In this document: piece by piece, positions 26,435-35,212 of the stretch
How the letters are laid out: the number at the start of each line of letters is the position of its first letter
How positions within the stretch are numbered: position 1 is the stretch's first letter
From: Paenibacillus cellulosilyticus
GTDB lineage: Bacteria; Bacillota; Bacilli; Paenibacillales; Paenibacillaceae
NCBI RefSeq assembly: GCF_003182255.1
Contig: NZ_QGTQ01000025.1
Coordinates: forward strand, 1-64,000
Direction of reading: 5' to 3'
Length of the DNA stretch: 64,000 nt
The notes under the pieces: generated by a model
The model's database searches: none
Seen by the model: the letters and a program-made list of their open reading frames with translations, nothing else
Told to the model about the DNA's origin: nothing
Made by a program: the position numbers and the translations under genes

Positions 26435-28936
26435 GTGTCGAATAGTCCAGTGCAGCTGCAGCAATTCGAGCGGAACAATTATTTTTATGGCAAGCTGCTG
26501 AATGTCAAAGATTTTCAGCTGGAGCAGCGGTATATGAACGAAAAGCGGAATTTGCTCAACCGGTTCATTCACGGCACGGGAGTAATCGGCGGCCTTCATG
26601 TCACGCTTATAGATGGCAAAGGATTTCGAGTATCGCCAGGGACTGCGATTGATGCGAGCGGCAGAGAAATTGTCGTTGCAGCGAATGAAGATCGGGCGGA
26701 CATCGGCAAGCTGGCTGGATATCCGATAGATTTTACGTCCGGCGATCTCTATCTGTCGCTCCAATATGTCGAAGTGCCGTTCGAGCCAGTTCCTGTCGTC
26801 GCCAATGCGATATTAGGCAAGGAAGAGGTTGCAGCGAACAAAATCCGCGAGACGTTCAATCTCGTGCTAAGCAAGAAAGCACCAGACAAAGGTGTTCCTG
26901 TCGATACGCAATATCGGAAGACCGTAACCGTATATGAGAACAGCCAGTTCATTGTAGAGCGTACGGTTCCATCCATTGCGAATCCAGGCGATATCGTCGA
27001 AGTGGTGCTGAAGACGACGGTGAAGCAGCAGTCATCCGGCAGTCTGCTCGTTGAAGTAACGGATACGCTGCCGAATCAATTCACGATGCTCAGCGGTTGG
27101 AAGAACAATCGGGTTCCGTTCAGTCTCGGCGGATTAACCGTCGGCACCGTTCGAACGCAGCGTTACTATGCGCGCGCCGGCGAGCAGTCGACAGGCGGCG
27201 CGATTAGCGGGAACGTGTTGATCAACAGCGTGTTCTATAACGGCTTGAATCATTCGACTATTGCGATCGAGTCAGAGCGATCGGTTGCAAGGCTGTTGGC
27301 GGAGCAATATTTTAACCAATTGCAGGTTGTGGATCCCGAGAGCGACGCGGTCGTCATTGCGAAGCTAAAGATCAATAACGGGCTGATAACGGAAGCGGAT
27401 GAATCGGTCCGTTCCTTCATTTATAATAACGAGCTGCTCTTCGAGCTGCTGGTCGCGGACCGTCAACGTCCGGTAGAGCTGCCGACGCATGCGGCGACGC
27501 ATGGCAGCGGCGGAGAAGATGAAATTAACGTCAGCAATTTGTCCGGCGTGCTCGCCGAACCACAGAAGATTGCGGTGCAGGACGAAGGGAGCGAACTTAC
27601 CTCCCGTGCCAAAATCAATTTTACCGGCGCAGGCGTTGTCGCGTCCGATGATCCGACGAACAATCGAACGAACATAACGATCGCAGGTGTGAGCAACGTG
27701 AATAATCTGCCGGGTACGCTTACCGACCCGCAGAAAATCGTCGTGCAGGAAGAAGGGACGGCGCTGACCGCCCGTTCCAAAATCAATTTCATCGGTCCAG
27801 GCGTTACCGCAACCGATGATTCGGCGAATGGCCGCATTAATGTGACGATCAGCGGCGCAGCTTCCAGTCACGCGCTCAGTCATCAGGATGGCGGCCTGGA
27901 TAAAATCAACGTGAACAACCTATCCGGCACGCTTGCAGATCCGCAGAAAGTGGTCGTGCAGGACGAAGGCATCGCGCTGACCGCCCGCACGAAAATCAAC
28001 TTCACCGGAGCAGGTGTAACCGCAGTGGACGATCCGACGAACGGACGGATTAACGTAACGATTCCTGGCGGAGGCTCAGGTTCGGGTACGGGGGCTTTGA
28101 TCTCGTCAGGTTCAGTCGTGTTCGAAGGTGTATATCCCGGGCAAAACGTAGTCTCGCCATCGATTCCGCATCAGCTGGCATCTTCGAATGTGGCAATCGT
28201 GCTTGGTGTTATTCGTACCGTTACATCCGGCGGCATTGATACGTCATTGATCGGTAAGCTGGAGACGACGATTCCGGATAAGCTGTCGACGGTTGAAAAG
28301 CTTGATACGGTCAGCGCAATCGATAACGTTACGCCCGTTATCAACGCCGATGTGCTTGATAAGCTAAAGACGGCCGATAAGCTGACCGATATCGTCCTAC
28401 CTGCAGATAAACTCGATGTGATCAGCGGCATTAGCCCTTCCATCGCCGTAACGAATCCAGATCCGACGCCATACCCGGGTCCGGGACCGATCGTGATTCC
28501 GATATCGACATCGACGATGCATTTCGGTGACCTCTCTTATCTGGAGCCGGAGCTGCCGAGTGTTATGGCGACGTATGAGATCAACTCGCCGACTACCTTC
28601 ACAATCACGCTGCAGGATCGGAGAGGGCTGGCTGTACAAGCGGAATATGGAGTCAGCTGGACGGTGACCTGGTGGGCATTCGCAAGCACGACATATACCG
28701 GTTCGATTACGGTCTCGTCAGGTTTGTCGTCTTCGCTGCAGAAAGGTGTAACCCCATCGCCATCGACGGCCCAGACGTTGTCTGCTTCTGCAGAGAAGCT
28801 TGCAGTGAATGAAGCGGTGCAAGAAGCCGTTACAGAGGCAGCCGTGGAGACCGTGAAGAAGACGACGACGCGGAAGACGACCAAAGATACGTCGACGCCA
28901 ACGACCAGAAGCACAGATTCGCCGGAGGAGGCATAA
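26435..28936 (+). CDS. Fibre-like eCIS protein with three tail-fibre repeats
   Basis: 833 residues from a GTG at 26435, eight bases after AGGGGG. The N-terminus (FERNNYFYGKLLNVKDFQLE...) is a conserved start in eCIS-linked proteins. Residues 350-545 contain three repeats of LSGxLxxPQKxxVQxEGxxLT...KINFxGxGVxAxDD, with phage-fibre-like HGSGGEDEINV and HQDGGLDKINV lead-ins. A stretch of DKL-containing segments follows, then a Thr/Ser/Lys-rich tail. By position it is the best candidate for a receptor-binding fibre, but shows no homology to Afp13 that I recognise. Confidence 0.78.
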   Translation: MSNSPVQLQQFERNNYFYGKLLNVKDFQLEQRYMNEKRNLLNRFIHGTGVIGGLHVTLIDGKGFRVSPGTAIDASGREIVVAANEDRADIGKLAGYPIDFTSGDLYLSLQYVEVPFEPVPVVANAILGKEEVAANKIRETFNLVLSKKAPDKGVPVDTQYRKTVTVYENSQFIVERTVPSIANPGDIVEVVLKTTVKQQSSGSLLVEVTDTLPNQFTMLSGWKNNRVPFSLGGLTVGTVRTQRYYARAGEQSTGGAISGNVLINSVFYNGLNHSTIAIESERSVARLLAEQYFNQLQVVDPESDAVVIAKLKINNGLITEADESVRSFIYNNELLFELLVADRQRPVELPTHAATHGSGGEDEINVSNLSGVLAEPQKIAVQDEGSELTSRAKINFTGAGVVASDDPTNNRTNITIAGVSNVNNLPGTLTDPQKIVVQEEGTALTARSKINFIGPGVTATDDSANGRINVTISGAASSHALSHQDGGLDKINVNNLSGTLADPQKVVVQDEGIALTARTKINFTGAGVTAVDDPTNGRINVTIPGGGSGSGTGALISSGSVVFEGVYPGQNVVSPSIPHQLASSNVAIVLGVIRTVTSGGIDTSLIGKLETTIPDKLSTVEKLDTVSAIDNVTPVINADVLDKLKTADKLTDIVLPADKLDVISGISPSIAVTNPDPTPYPGPGPIVIPISTSTMHFGDLSYLEPELPSVMATYEINSPTTFTITLQDRRGLAVQAEYGVSWTVTWWAFASTTYTGSITVSSGLSSSLQKGVTPSPSTAQTLSASAEKLAVNEAVQEAVTEAAVETVKKTTTRKTTKDTSTPTTRSTDSPEEA

Positions 28937-28967
28937 TGCCTGCCCGCCATAGAACGGAGTGGTAGAG

Positions 28968-30047
28968 ATGGCCAAGAGCGCGGCCGCCAAGCCGAAATCC
29001 AAGAAGAAGAAAGCATCTGGCAAGAAGAAGAGCACGGCTCCGAAACCCGCTGCTCCTGCAACTGCGCAGAAGGAAGCGCCGAAGGCGCCTGAACCAAGCA
29101 CACTCGATCTCATTGAGGAGTATCTGGGCAGCAGTACGGTGTGGAAGTATGTGAACTCGCTTTGGAGCGGGCCGAACAAGTCCGAAGCGAAGCCGGCGCC
29201 GTCTTCCCCTGTCATCGATGCCAGCAAGCAAGGAGCAAGCACAGCTCCTGCTGCGCCGAAGGAAAGCGGTGCGGGGGATCAAGAGCTGGGCGTATTGTCA
29301 TCCAAATATGAGTCCAACGGCAATCCGGGCACCGTATCGAGCGGCGTCGGCGATCCAGGCGGCAAATCGTATGGCGCGTACCAATTCAGCTCCACACAGA
29401 AGGTCATCGATGATTTCTATGCTTGGCTGAAGAACCATGACGCCGATATCTATGCGGTGCTGGAAGCGGGCTACAAGGAGGACGGCAACAAATTCGGCGA
29501 CAAGTTCAATGCAGCGTTCGAGAAGCTCGGCAAGGATAAGCCGAAGGAATTTCTGAAGCTGCAGCACGATTATACGAAGACGATGTATTACGACAAAGCG
29601 GCGAATAAGATCAAAGACAAATTCGGCCTCGATATTAATACCCGCAGCTTCGCGCTCAAAAATGTTATTTGGTCGCGTGCGGTTCAGCATGGCGTCGGCT
29701 CCAAGTCGCCAGGTCTGTTGTATGTGCTTGAAGTTGCATTCAAGGATCTGGACATGGCGACGGCGACGGATGAACAGCTCATTCGAGCGATATACAAGGA
29801 GAGCGGCAAGCTTGTAGAGGATGCGCCAAGCACGAAGAGCACGAAGATGGATGCGGATGAAGTCAAGAAGAGCAAGTCCAAAGCGATCAAAGGCGTGGCG
29901 GATGAAGTGGACGGCAAGTATATGGGCTACTTCTCTAAGAGCGGCAATGAGATGCAGGCCGGCGTTTACTACCGGCTGAACAAAGGCGAACCGGAGCAGG
30001 CGCTGAAGCTGCTGTATGGCAAAGATTATAAATTTACAGGTTTATAG
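28968..30047 (+). CDS. Lysozyme-like (VgrG-related) enzyme with basic N-terminal tail, candidate cargo
   Basis: 359 residues from the ATG at 28968, eight bases after GGAG; an in-frame GTG at 28959 overlaps that site. Residues 1-45 are Lys/Ala/Pro-rich and look disordered. Residues about 105-300 start LGVLSSKYESNGNPG and GDPGGKSYGAYQFSS, as in VgrG-related/phage lysozyme-like domains, with Glu115 the likely catalytic acid. There is no signal peptide, so it stays in the cytosol unless delivered. It could be injected cargo, a baseplate lysin or a lysis enzyme releasing particles. Confidence 0.75.
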   Translation: MAKSAAAKPKSKKKKASGKKKSTAPKPAAPATAQKEAPKAPEPSTLDLIEEYLGSSTVWKYVNSLWSGPNKSEAKPAPSSPVIDASKQGASTAPAAPKESGAGDQELGVLSSKYESNGNPGTVSSGVGDPGGKSYGAYQFSSTQKVIDDFYAWLKNHDADIYAVLEAGYKEDGNKFGDKFNAAFEKLGKDKPKEFLKLQHDYTKTMYYDKAANKIKDKFGLDINTRSFALKNVIWSRAVQHGVGSKSPGLLYVLEVAFKDLDMATATDEQLIRAIYKESGKLVEDAPSTKSTKMDADEVKKSKSKAIKGVADEVDGKYMGYFSKSGNEMQAGVYYRLNKGEPEQALKLLYGKDYKFTGL

Positions 30048-30066
30048 CTGAGGAGAGTGTTTGCCT

Positions 30067-30948
30067 ATGTCAAACGTTCAACAGCCTGCCCCGCTCAACG
30101 ACGTCCTATCGCTTGATCCATCCACGGTGAGGCAAGAGGTCATTCTGCTGCAAAATCGGCTCAATGAACTGGGCTACACCGGTTCGACGAATCAGCCGCT
30201 TACGGCTGATGGGAAGTTCGGACCTAATACGCTGTTCGCCGTTAATGCGTTCAAGTCGATGAATAAGCTTGGCAATACCGGGGGCGCCGCTGGCAAAATC
30301 GGACTGCAGTCTTGGAAGGTTCTCTTCAGTCCGGATGTGCTGGATGCGTCTGGTCATAAGCCGGCCGATGAGCCTTATCCCGCTAAGCAGCCGGTCTATT
30401 ACAGCCAAGAGGATTCGAAATGGAAAGGGGTCATGTACTCCAATCATCGTGATCCTAAACAGAACATTGGCAGCTCCGGATGTGGGCCAACCTGCATGGC
30501 GATGGTCATTACCAATCTGAAAGGAACGGTCGTGCTTCCGCCGGAAACGGCTCAGTACAGTCTTGATCATGGCTTCCGCAGCTATGATGACGGCACGGAA
30601 TGGGGCTACTACGGCAGCATCGCGGCCCGTTATAATCTGCGCTGCGAGCAGACGGCGGATTGGGATGACGTAAAGCTGGCGTTGAGCCAGCCGGGGCGGA
30701 TGGTTATCGCGTCGATGAGGCCGGGACATTTTACACAGGGTGGGCATTATATCGTGCTGCATGGCTATATGAATCGGGCTAGCGATAGCTGGGTGGATGT
30801 GCTGGATCCGAATCATGACAACCAATCGTATTTCCGCAGAGGTCATGACGGTCTAGTCGATGAGGGCAGGCAGGACGATGGCCGCGTGACGGCGAAGGAG
30901 TCGGTGTTCCGCCAAGAGGCGGGGCAGTTCTGGATTTTTAACGTGTAG
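30067..30948 (+). CDS. Peptidoglycan-binding and C39-like cysteine peptidase protein, candidate cargo
   Basis: 293 residues from the ATG at 30067, 11 bases after AGGAG (a TTG at 30061 is the alternative). Residues 20-90 form a PG_binding_1-like domain ([28 protein letters not shown]). Residues 110-290 form a papain-like C39 peptidase with Cys139 in [12 protein letters not shown], His227 in [10 protein letters not shown] and Asp247 in VLDPNH. No signal peptide. Last gene of the eCIS operon, just before its terminator. With the preceding lysozyme-like protein it could be a wall-cutting effector or release factor. Confidence 0.8.
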   Translation: MSNVQQPAPLNDVLSLDPSTVRQEVILLQNRLNELGYTGSTNQPLTADGKFGPNTLFAVNAFKSMNKLGNTGGAAGKIGLQSWKVLFSPDVLDASGHKPADEPYPAKQPVYYSQEDSKWKGVMYSNHRDPKQNIGSSGCGPTCMAMVITNLKGTVVLPPETAQYSLDHGFRSYDDGTEWGYYGSIAARYNLRCEQTADWDDVKLALSQPGRMVIASMRPGHFTQGGHYIVLHGYMNRASDSWVDVLDPNHDNQSYFRRGHDGLVDEGRQDDGRVTAKESVFRQEAGQFWIFNV

Positions 30949-30955
30949 GGTGAAG

Positions 30956-30987
30956 CCGCATGAGCGTACGCTTGTGCGGTTTTTTTT
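30956..30987 (+). terminator. Strong terminator of the eCIS operon
   Basis: CCGCA (30956-30960) and TGCGG (30975-30979) close a stem that also pairs AGCG with CGCT inside, followed by eight T residues. Confidence 0.92.
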
Positions 30988-31054
30988 GTACAATAAAAGT
31001 CGGATGCAGGGCTTCGGATACTGTTACGCTGAGGTTGGAAGGGGAGTCAGACGA

Positions 31055-31930
31055 ATGGATTCGCTTCAAGCAATGAATGATGCCATGTCGTATATTGAGC
31101 GCCATCTGGCGGAGGAGATCGACTATACCGAGGCGGCAAGAAGAGCGTATTGCTCGGCCTATCATTTTAAGAAAATGTTCACGTTCCTTGCCGGCATTCC
31201 GCTGTCCGAATACGTTCGACGCAGAAGGCTTACGCTTGCAGCGTTCGAGCTGCAGGGCGGAGATCAACGAGTCATTGATATAGCGGTCAAATATGGCTAC
31301 GGCTCGGCTGATGCGTTCGCTCGAGCATTCCAGCAGCTGCATGGGATGACGCCTTCGGAGGCGAGAACCGGTGCGCATTCGTTCAAAGCATATCCGCCGA
31401 TGACGTTCCAGCTTACCGTACAAGGAGGAATCGAGATGAATTATCGAATCGTGGACCAAGAAGCTTTCCGTATCGTAGGACTTATGAAGCGTGTGCCGAT
31501 CGTATTCGAAGGGGTAAATGCTGAGATTGCCGCGATGTGGCAAAGCCTCGATATGGAGAAGATCAGTCTGCTGAAGCAGTTGTCCAATATTGAGCCTGCG
31601 GGCATGATTAGCGCGTCGGTTCATTTCTCGGAAGGACGTATGGAGGAGAAGGGCGAGTTGGATCATTATATTGGTTCAGCTACGACAGAAGCATGTCCCG
31701 ATGGATGGGCGGCGCTGGAAGTCGCAGCAACCACGTGGGCGGTGTTCGAAGCGGTCGGTCCGTTCCCCGAGACGCTGCAGCAGGTGTGGGGACGCATCTA
31801 TTCCGAGTGGTTCCCGTCATCCGGCTACGAACTGACGGAAGGGCCGGAGCTGTTGTGGAACGAAGGCAAGGATACGACGGTGCCGAATTATCGCAGCGAG
31901 ATTTGGATTCCTGTTGTGAAGAAGCCGTAG
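31055..31930 (+). CDS. AraC family regulator with GyrI-like effector-binding domain
   Basis: 291 residues from the ATG at 31055, behind GGGGAG (31041-31046). Residues 8-105 are the AraC double HTH ([44 protein letters not shown]). Residues 125-290 form a GyrI-like small-molecule-binding domain ([47 protein letters not shown]). The HTH is N-terminal, the reverse of the cupin-AraC proteins elsewhere in the window. It lies just after the eCIS terminator; a link to the eCIS is possible but unproven. Confidence 0.92.
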   Translation: MDSLQAMNDAMSYIERHLAEEIDYTEAARRAYCSAYHFKKMFTFLAGIPLSEYVRRRRLTLAAFELQGGDQRVIDIAVKYGYGSADAFARAFQQLHGMTPSEARTGAHSFKAYPPMTFQLTVQGGIEMNYRIVDQEAFRIVGLMKRVPIVFEGVNAEIAAMWQSLDMEKISLLKQLSNIEPAGMISASVHFSEGRMEEKGELDHYIGSATTEACPDGWAALEVAATTWAVFEAVGPFPETLQQVWGRIYSEWFPSSGYELTEGPELLWNEGKDTTVPNYRSEIWIPVVKKP

Positions 31931-31944
31931 AGTTCCAGCGCTAA

Positions 31945-32160
31945 CGGTCGCCGCGCGGAAGCTTAACGGACTATGCGGACACTATTTTACTCTTAATCAC
32001 CCATTTCCTATGCTAACGGACTGAGCAGCCTCTATTGAGCTGGTTAGGCGCCAATGATGGCGTGAAACCACTGAATAGGGGCTGCTGTGTCCGTTACAGG
32101 AACGGTAACATTGTTTTTCGATCAATAGCGCCCCTGGAGTCCGTCGCAGCCAGTTGGAAG
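31945..32160. repeat. Intergenic repeat units, partly inverted
   Basis: Three related 24-26-base units are seen: near 32013-32038 (direct), 32071-32096 and 32121-32144 (both inverted). In one orientation each reads ACGGAC, 3-5 bases, AGC or GGC, then CTATT. The first two can fold into a long imperfect hairpin. Similar units recur at 60083-60263, so this is a dispersed non-coding repeat family. Confidence 0.6.
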
Positions 32161-32234
32161 TGTGCGTGAAGGTGGACAATAATGGAGATATTAACGATTG
32201 TCTGCGGCTTTTTTCCTGCTGGCCGGAATGTTTA

Positions 32235-32262
32235 TTGCATGGATTTTCCCATGATATATAAT
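32235..32262 (+). promoter_or_regulatory. Sigma-A promoter of potABCD
   Basis: TTGCAT (32235-32240) and TATAAT (32257-32262) are 16 bp apart; transcription should begin near 32270, leaving a leader of about 195 nt before potA. Confidence 0.75.
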
Positions 32263-32281
32263 GAGGGCATAAGAGTGACAG

Positions 32282-32450
32282 GAGCCGACACGGCTCGCTG
32301 TCCAATCAGAAGATATCCTGATGTAGCAGTAGAGTGACTTTGAACTACGTTCAAAGATCCTGATGTAGCAGTAGAGTGACTTTGAACTACGTTCAAAGAT
32401 CCTGATGTAGCAGTAGAGTGACTTTGAACTACGTTCAAAGATCCTGATGT
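32282..32450 (+). promoter_or_regulatory. potA leader: one hairpin plus three 42-bp palindrome repeats
   Basis: The leader opens with the hairpin GAGCCG-ACA-CGGCTC. Then three identical 42-bp units start at 32315, 32357 and 32399, with 10-11 bases of a fourth at 32441. Each unit contains CTTTGAACTACGTTCAAAG, 8-bp arms around TAC. The last ends at the potA ribosome binding site. Period 42 is four helical turns, so a regulator bound to all three would lie on one face of the DNA. It could also act as an RNA structure. I know of no matching riboswitch class. Confidence 0.75.
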
Positions 32451-32464
32451 AAGGAGAGATGACG

Positions 32465-33595
32465 ATGAGCGACAACAACACGATCATTCGCTTCGAGCAT
32501 GTGACCAAGCGATTTGACAATGACGCTCCGATTTTGAATGACGTCAGCTTCGAGATCGAGCGAGGCAAGTTCTACACGCTGCTCGGACCGTCGGGCTGCG
32601 GCAAAACAACCATTCTGCGTCTCATCGCAGGCTTCATGGAGCCATCGGAAGGCTCGATCTACTTCAACGGCAAGCGGATCAATCAAGTGCCGGCGAATCG
32701 CCGCCAAGTAAACACCGTATTCCAAGACTATGCGCTGTTCCCGCATCTGAACGTGTTCGAGAACGTTGCTTTCGGCCTACGGATCAAAAAGCTGAAGAAC
32801 GACGTCATTACGAACAAAGTGCGGGAGGCGCTTCGTTTCGTAAACCTCGAGGGCTATGAGAGCCGCGAAATTACGGAGATGTCCGGCGGTCAGCGCCAGC
32901 GTGTCGCGATCGCGCGCGCGATTGTGAATGAGCCGGAAATTTTGCTGCTGGACGAGCCGTTGTCCGCGCTCGACCTGAAGCTGCGCACCGAGATGCAGTA
33001 TGAGCTTCGCGAGCTGCAGCGCAGGCTTGGCATTACGTTCATCTTCGTTACGCATGACCAAGAAGAGGCGCTTGCGATGTCGGACGAGATCTTCGTCCTC
33101 AACAAAGGCAATATTCAGCAGAGCGGCACGCCAACGGATATTTACGACGAGCCGATTAACCGCTTCGTCGCCGACTTCATCGGCGAATCGAACATTGTGG
33201 TCGGACGAATGAAAGAAGACTATGTCGTCGAATTCGCGGGACGTACATTCGAGTGCGTCGACGGCGGGTTCAACAAAGACGAGCAGGTCGAGATCGTAAT
33301 CCGTCCAGAGGATCTGGAGATGACGAAGCCGGAGAACGGCAAGCTGAAGGCTCGTGTGGACACGCAGCTGTTCCGCGGCGTTCACTATGAGATTAGCGCG
33401 TATGATGAAGCGGGCAACGAATGGCTCGTGCACTCGACGAAGAAGGCGACGGTCGACGAGTGGATCGGGCTTGATTTTGACCCGGAAGCGATTCATGTTA
33501 TGCGGTTTAACGAGACGGAGGAAGAGTTCGATCGGCGTTTAGAGGCGTATGCAGAAACGGATGAGGACGAGGAAGAGGTCGTCCATGTCCGTTAA
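32465..33595 (+). CDS. potA: Spermidine/putrescine ABC transporter ATPase PotA
   Basis: 376 residues from the ATG at 32465, eight bases after AAGGAG; an ATG at 32459 is too near. Walker [10 protein letters not shown] (about 41-49), Q-loop, signature [14 protein letters not shown], Walker [13 protein letters not shown] and H-loop VTHDQEEA are intact, followed by a C-terminal TOBE domain. It energises polyamine import with PotBC. It overlaps potB by 11 bp and starts a four-gene operon. Confidence 0.96.
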   Translation: MSDNNTIIRFEHVTKRFDNDAPILNDVSFEIERGKFYTLLGPSGCGKTTILRLIAGFMEPSEGSIYFNGKRINQVPANRRQVNTVFQDYALFPHLNVFENVAFGLRIKKLKNDVITNKVREALRFVNLEGYESREITEMSGGQRQRVAIARAIVNEPEILLLDEPLSALDLKLRTEMQYELRELQRRLGITFIFVTHDQEEALAMSDEIFVLNKGNIQQSGTPTDIYDEPINRFVADFIGESNIVVGRMKEDYVVEFAGRTFECVDGGFNKDEQVEIVIRPEDLEMTKPENGKLKARVDTQLFRGVHYEISAYDEAGNEWLVHSTKKATVDEWIGLDFDPEAIHVMRFNETEEEFDRRLEAYAETDEDEEEVVHVR

Positions 33596-34394
33596 GTCAC
33601 GCAATCTGTATCTGATCCCGTACGCCGCGTGGATCGTATTGTTCGTCGTCGCGCCGATTGCGTTGATCGTCTATTATTCGCTGTTCGATATTGAAGGGAA
33701 TTTTACATTCTCGAACTACAGCGACTTCTTCACGCCGGTCTATATGCGAATGACGCTCAGCTCGTTCTGGTATGCTTTTCTCATAACGGCTTTCTCGCTG
33801 CTCATCGCTTATCCGGCAGCTTATCTGTTGACGCGCACGAAGCATAAGCAGCTGTGGCTGCTGCTCATCATCCTGCCAAGCTGGATTAACCTGCTGCTGA
33901 AGGCGTATGCGTTCCTTGGCCTGTTCGGTACATATGGCATTGTCAATGCAGCGCTTGATACGCTGGGCATCGGACGCCAGCAAATTTTGTTCACGGACTT
34001 CAGCTTCGTGTTCGTTTCGGTTTATATTTTCATTCCATTCATGATACTGCCTGTCTTCAATGCGCTGGAGAAAATGAATCCGTCGCTTATCGACGCTTCG
34101 CGCGACCTCGGCGCTTCGGCCTGGACCACGTTCCAGCGCGTCGTGTTTCCACTTACGGTCAACGGTGTGAAGGCCGGCTGCCAAGCGGTGTTCATTCCGG
34201 CGCTGTCGCTGTTCATGATTACGCGCCTCATCGCAGGCAACCGCGTCATTACGCTGGGCACTGCGATCGAGCAGCATTTTCTCGTTACCCAGGACTGGGG
34301 GATGGGCGCAACGATTGCGGTGTTCCTCGTCGTGATCATGGCGCTCATTATGGTGCTGACGGGTAACCGTCGTAAGCGGGAGGTGAGCCGATAA
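33585..34394 (+). CDS. potB: Spermidine/putrescine ABC permease PotB
   Basis: 269 residues from the ATG at 33585, chosen because GAGGAAGAGG lies just upstream and the N-terminus [16 protein letters not shown] fits the family. About six membrane segments are seen, with the EAA loop [24 protein letters not shown] near 170-193 that docks on PotA. It overlaps potA by 11 bp and potC by one base. Confidence 0.95.
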   Translation: MSVKSRNLYLIPYAAWIVLFVVAPIALIVYYSLFDIEGNFTFSNYSDFFTPVYMRMTLSSFWYAFLITAFSLLIAYPAAYLLTRTKHKQLWLLLIILPSWINLLLKAYAFLGLFGTYGIVNAALDTLGIGRQQILFTDFSFVFVSVYIFIPFMILPVFNALEKMNPSLIDASRDLGASAWTTFQRVVFPLTVNGVKAGCQAVFIPALSLFMITRLIAGNRVITLGTAIEQHFLVTQDWGMGATIAVFLVVIMALIMVLTGNRRKREVSR

Positions 34395-35212
34395 TGGCAG
34401 CAGCACGTTCATCCCGTAAATGGAAATGGTCGCATCTGTATCTGATCGCCGTATTCGTCGTGCTCTATGCGCCGATCTTCTTCCTGATGCTTTACTCGTT
34501 CAACAGCGGCGGGGCGATGCATGATTTCGAAGGCTTCACGCTGGAATGGTACAAGGAAGTGTTCGCGGATACGCGTCTGTTCATCATCGTGCTCAACACG
34601 CTCGTTATCGCGCTGCTGTCATCGGCGCTGTCGACGATATTGGGTGTGCTTGGCGCGCTTGCGATTCAGCATGTGAGACGCCGTCGGACGCAAAACATGC
34701 TGCTGGCGCTCAACAACGTGCTGATCGTCAGCCCGGATGTCATCATCGGCGCGTCGTTCCTCATCTTGTTCACGATCATCGGCATCAAGCTTGGTTTCGT
34801 ATCGGTGCTGCTGGCGCATATCGCCTTCAGCGTGCCGATCGTCGTCATCATGGTGCTGCCGAAGCTGGAAGAGATGAGCTCAACGTGGATTGATGCTGCA
34901 CGGGACCTTGGTGCGAGTCGGACAGACGTGCTGACGAAGGTCATCCTGCCGTACATCCGGCCGGGTATCTTCGCAGGGTTCTTCATGGCGCTGACGTATT
35001 CGCTCGACGACTTCGCGGTTACGTTCTTCGTGACGGGCAACGGGTATTCGACGCTTGCCGTCGAGATTTATTCCCGCGCACGGCAGGGCATTTCGCTGTC
35101 GATCAACGCGCTGTCGACGCTTATTTTCCTATTCACGATCATCCTCGTGATTGGGTATTACTTCATTAATCAGCGGGGCAACCGACCGCCGGGAATGGAG
35201 GTGCAGCGATGA
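34394..35212 (+). CDS. potC: Spermidine/putrescine ABC permease PotC
   Basis: 272 residues, about six membrane segments, with the EAA loop WIDAARDLGASRTDVLTKVILPYI at about 162-185 and YSLDDFAVTFFVTGNGYSTL, typical of PotC. TAATG joins its start to the potB stop, and four bases overlap potD, so translation of the operon is coupled throughout. Confidence 0.96.
   Translation: MAAARSSRKWKWSHLYLIAVFVVLYAPIFFLMLYSFNSGGAMHDFEGFTLEWYKEVFADTRLFIIVLNTLVIALLSSALSTILGVLGALAIQHVRRRRTQNMLLALNNVLIVSPDVIIGASFLILFTIIGIKLGFVSVLLAHIAFSVPIVVIMVLPKLEEMSSTWIDAARDLGASRTDVLTKVILPYIRPGIFAGFFMALTYSLDDFAVTFFVTGNGYSTLAVEIYSRARQGISLSINALSTLIFLFTIILVIGYYFINQRGNRPPGMEVQR

Noticed and set aside
5925-30948. Prophage or PBSX-like defective phage
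   Set aside because: No capsid, portal, terminase, integrase, holin or phage regulator genes; the ATPase, DUF4255 cap, LysM adaptor and PAAR combination is that of eCIS.
5925-30948. Type VI secretion system
   Set aside because: No TssJLM membrane complex or ClpV-type ATPase; the sheath and gp19 tube proteins are eCIS/phage-like and the host appears Gram-positive.
32315-32450. CRISPR array
   Set aside because: The 42-bp units are head-to-tail with no unique spacers; no cas genes are present.
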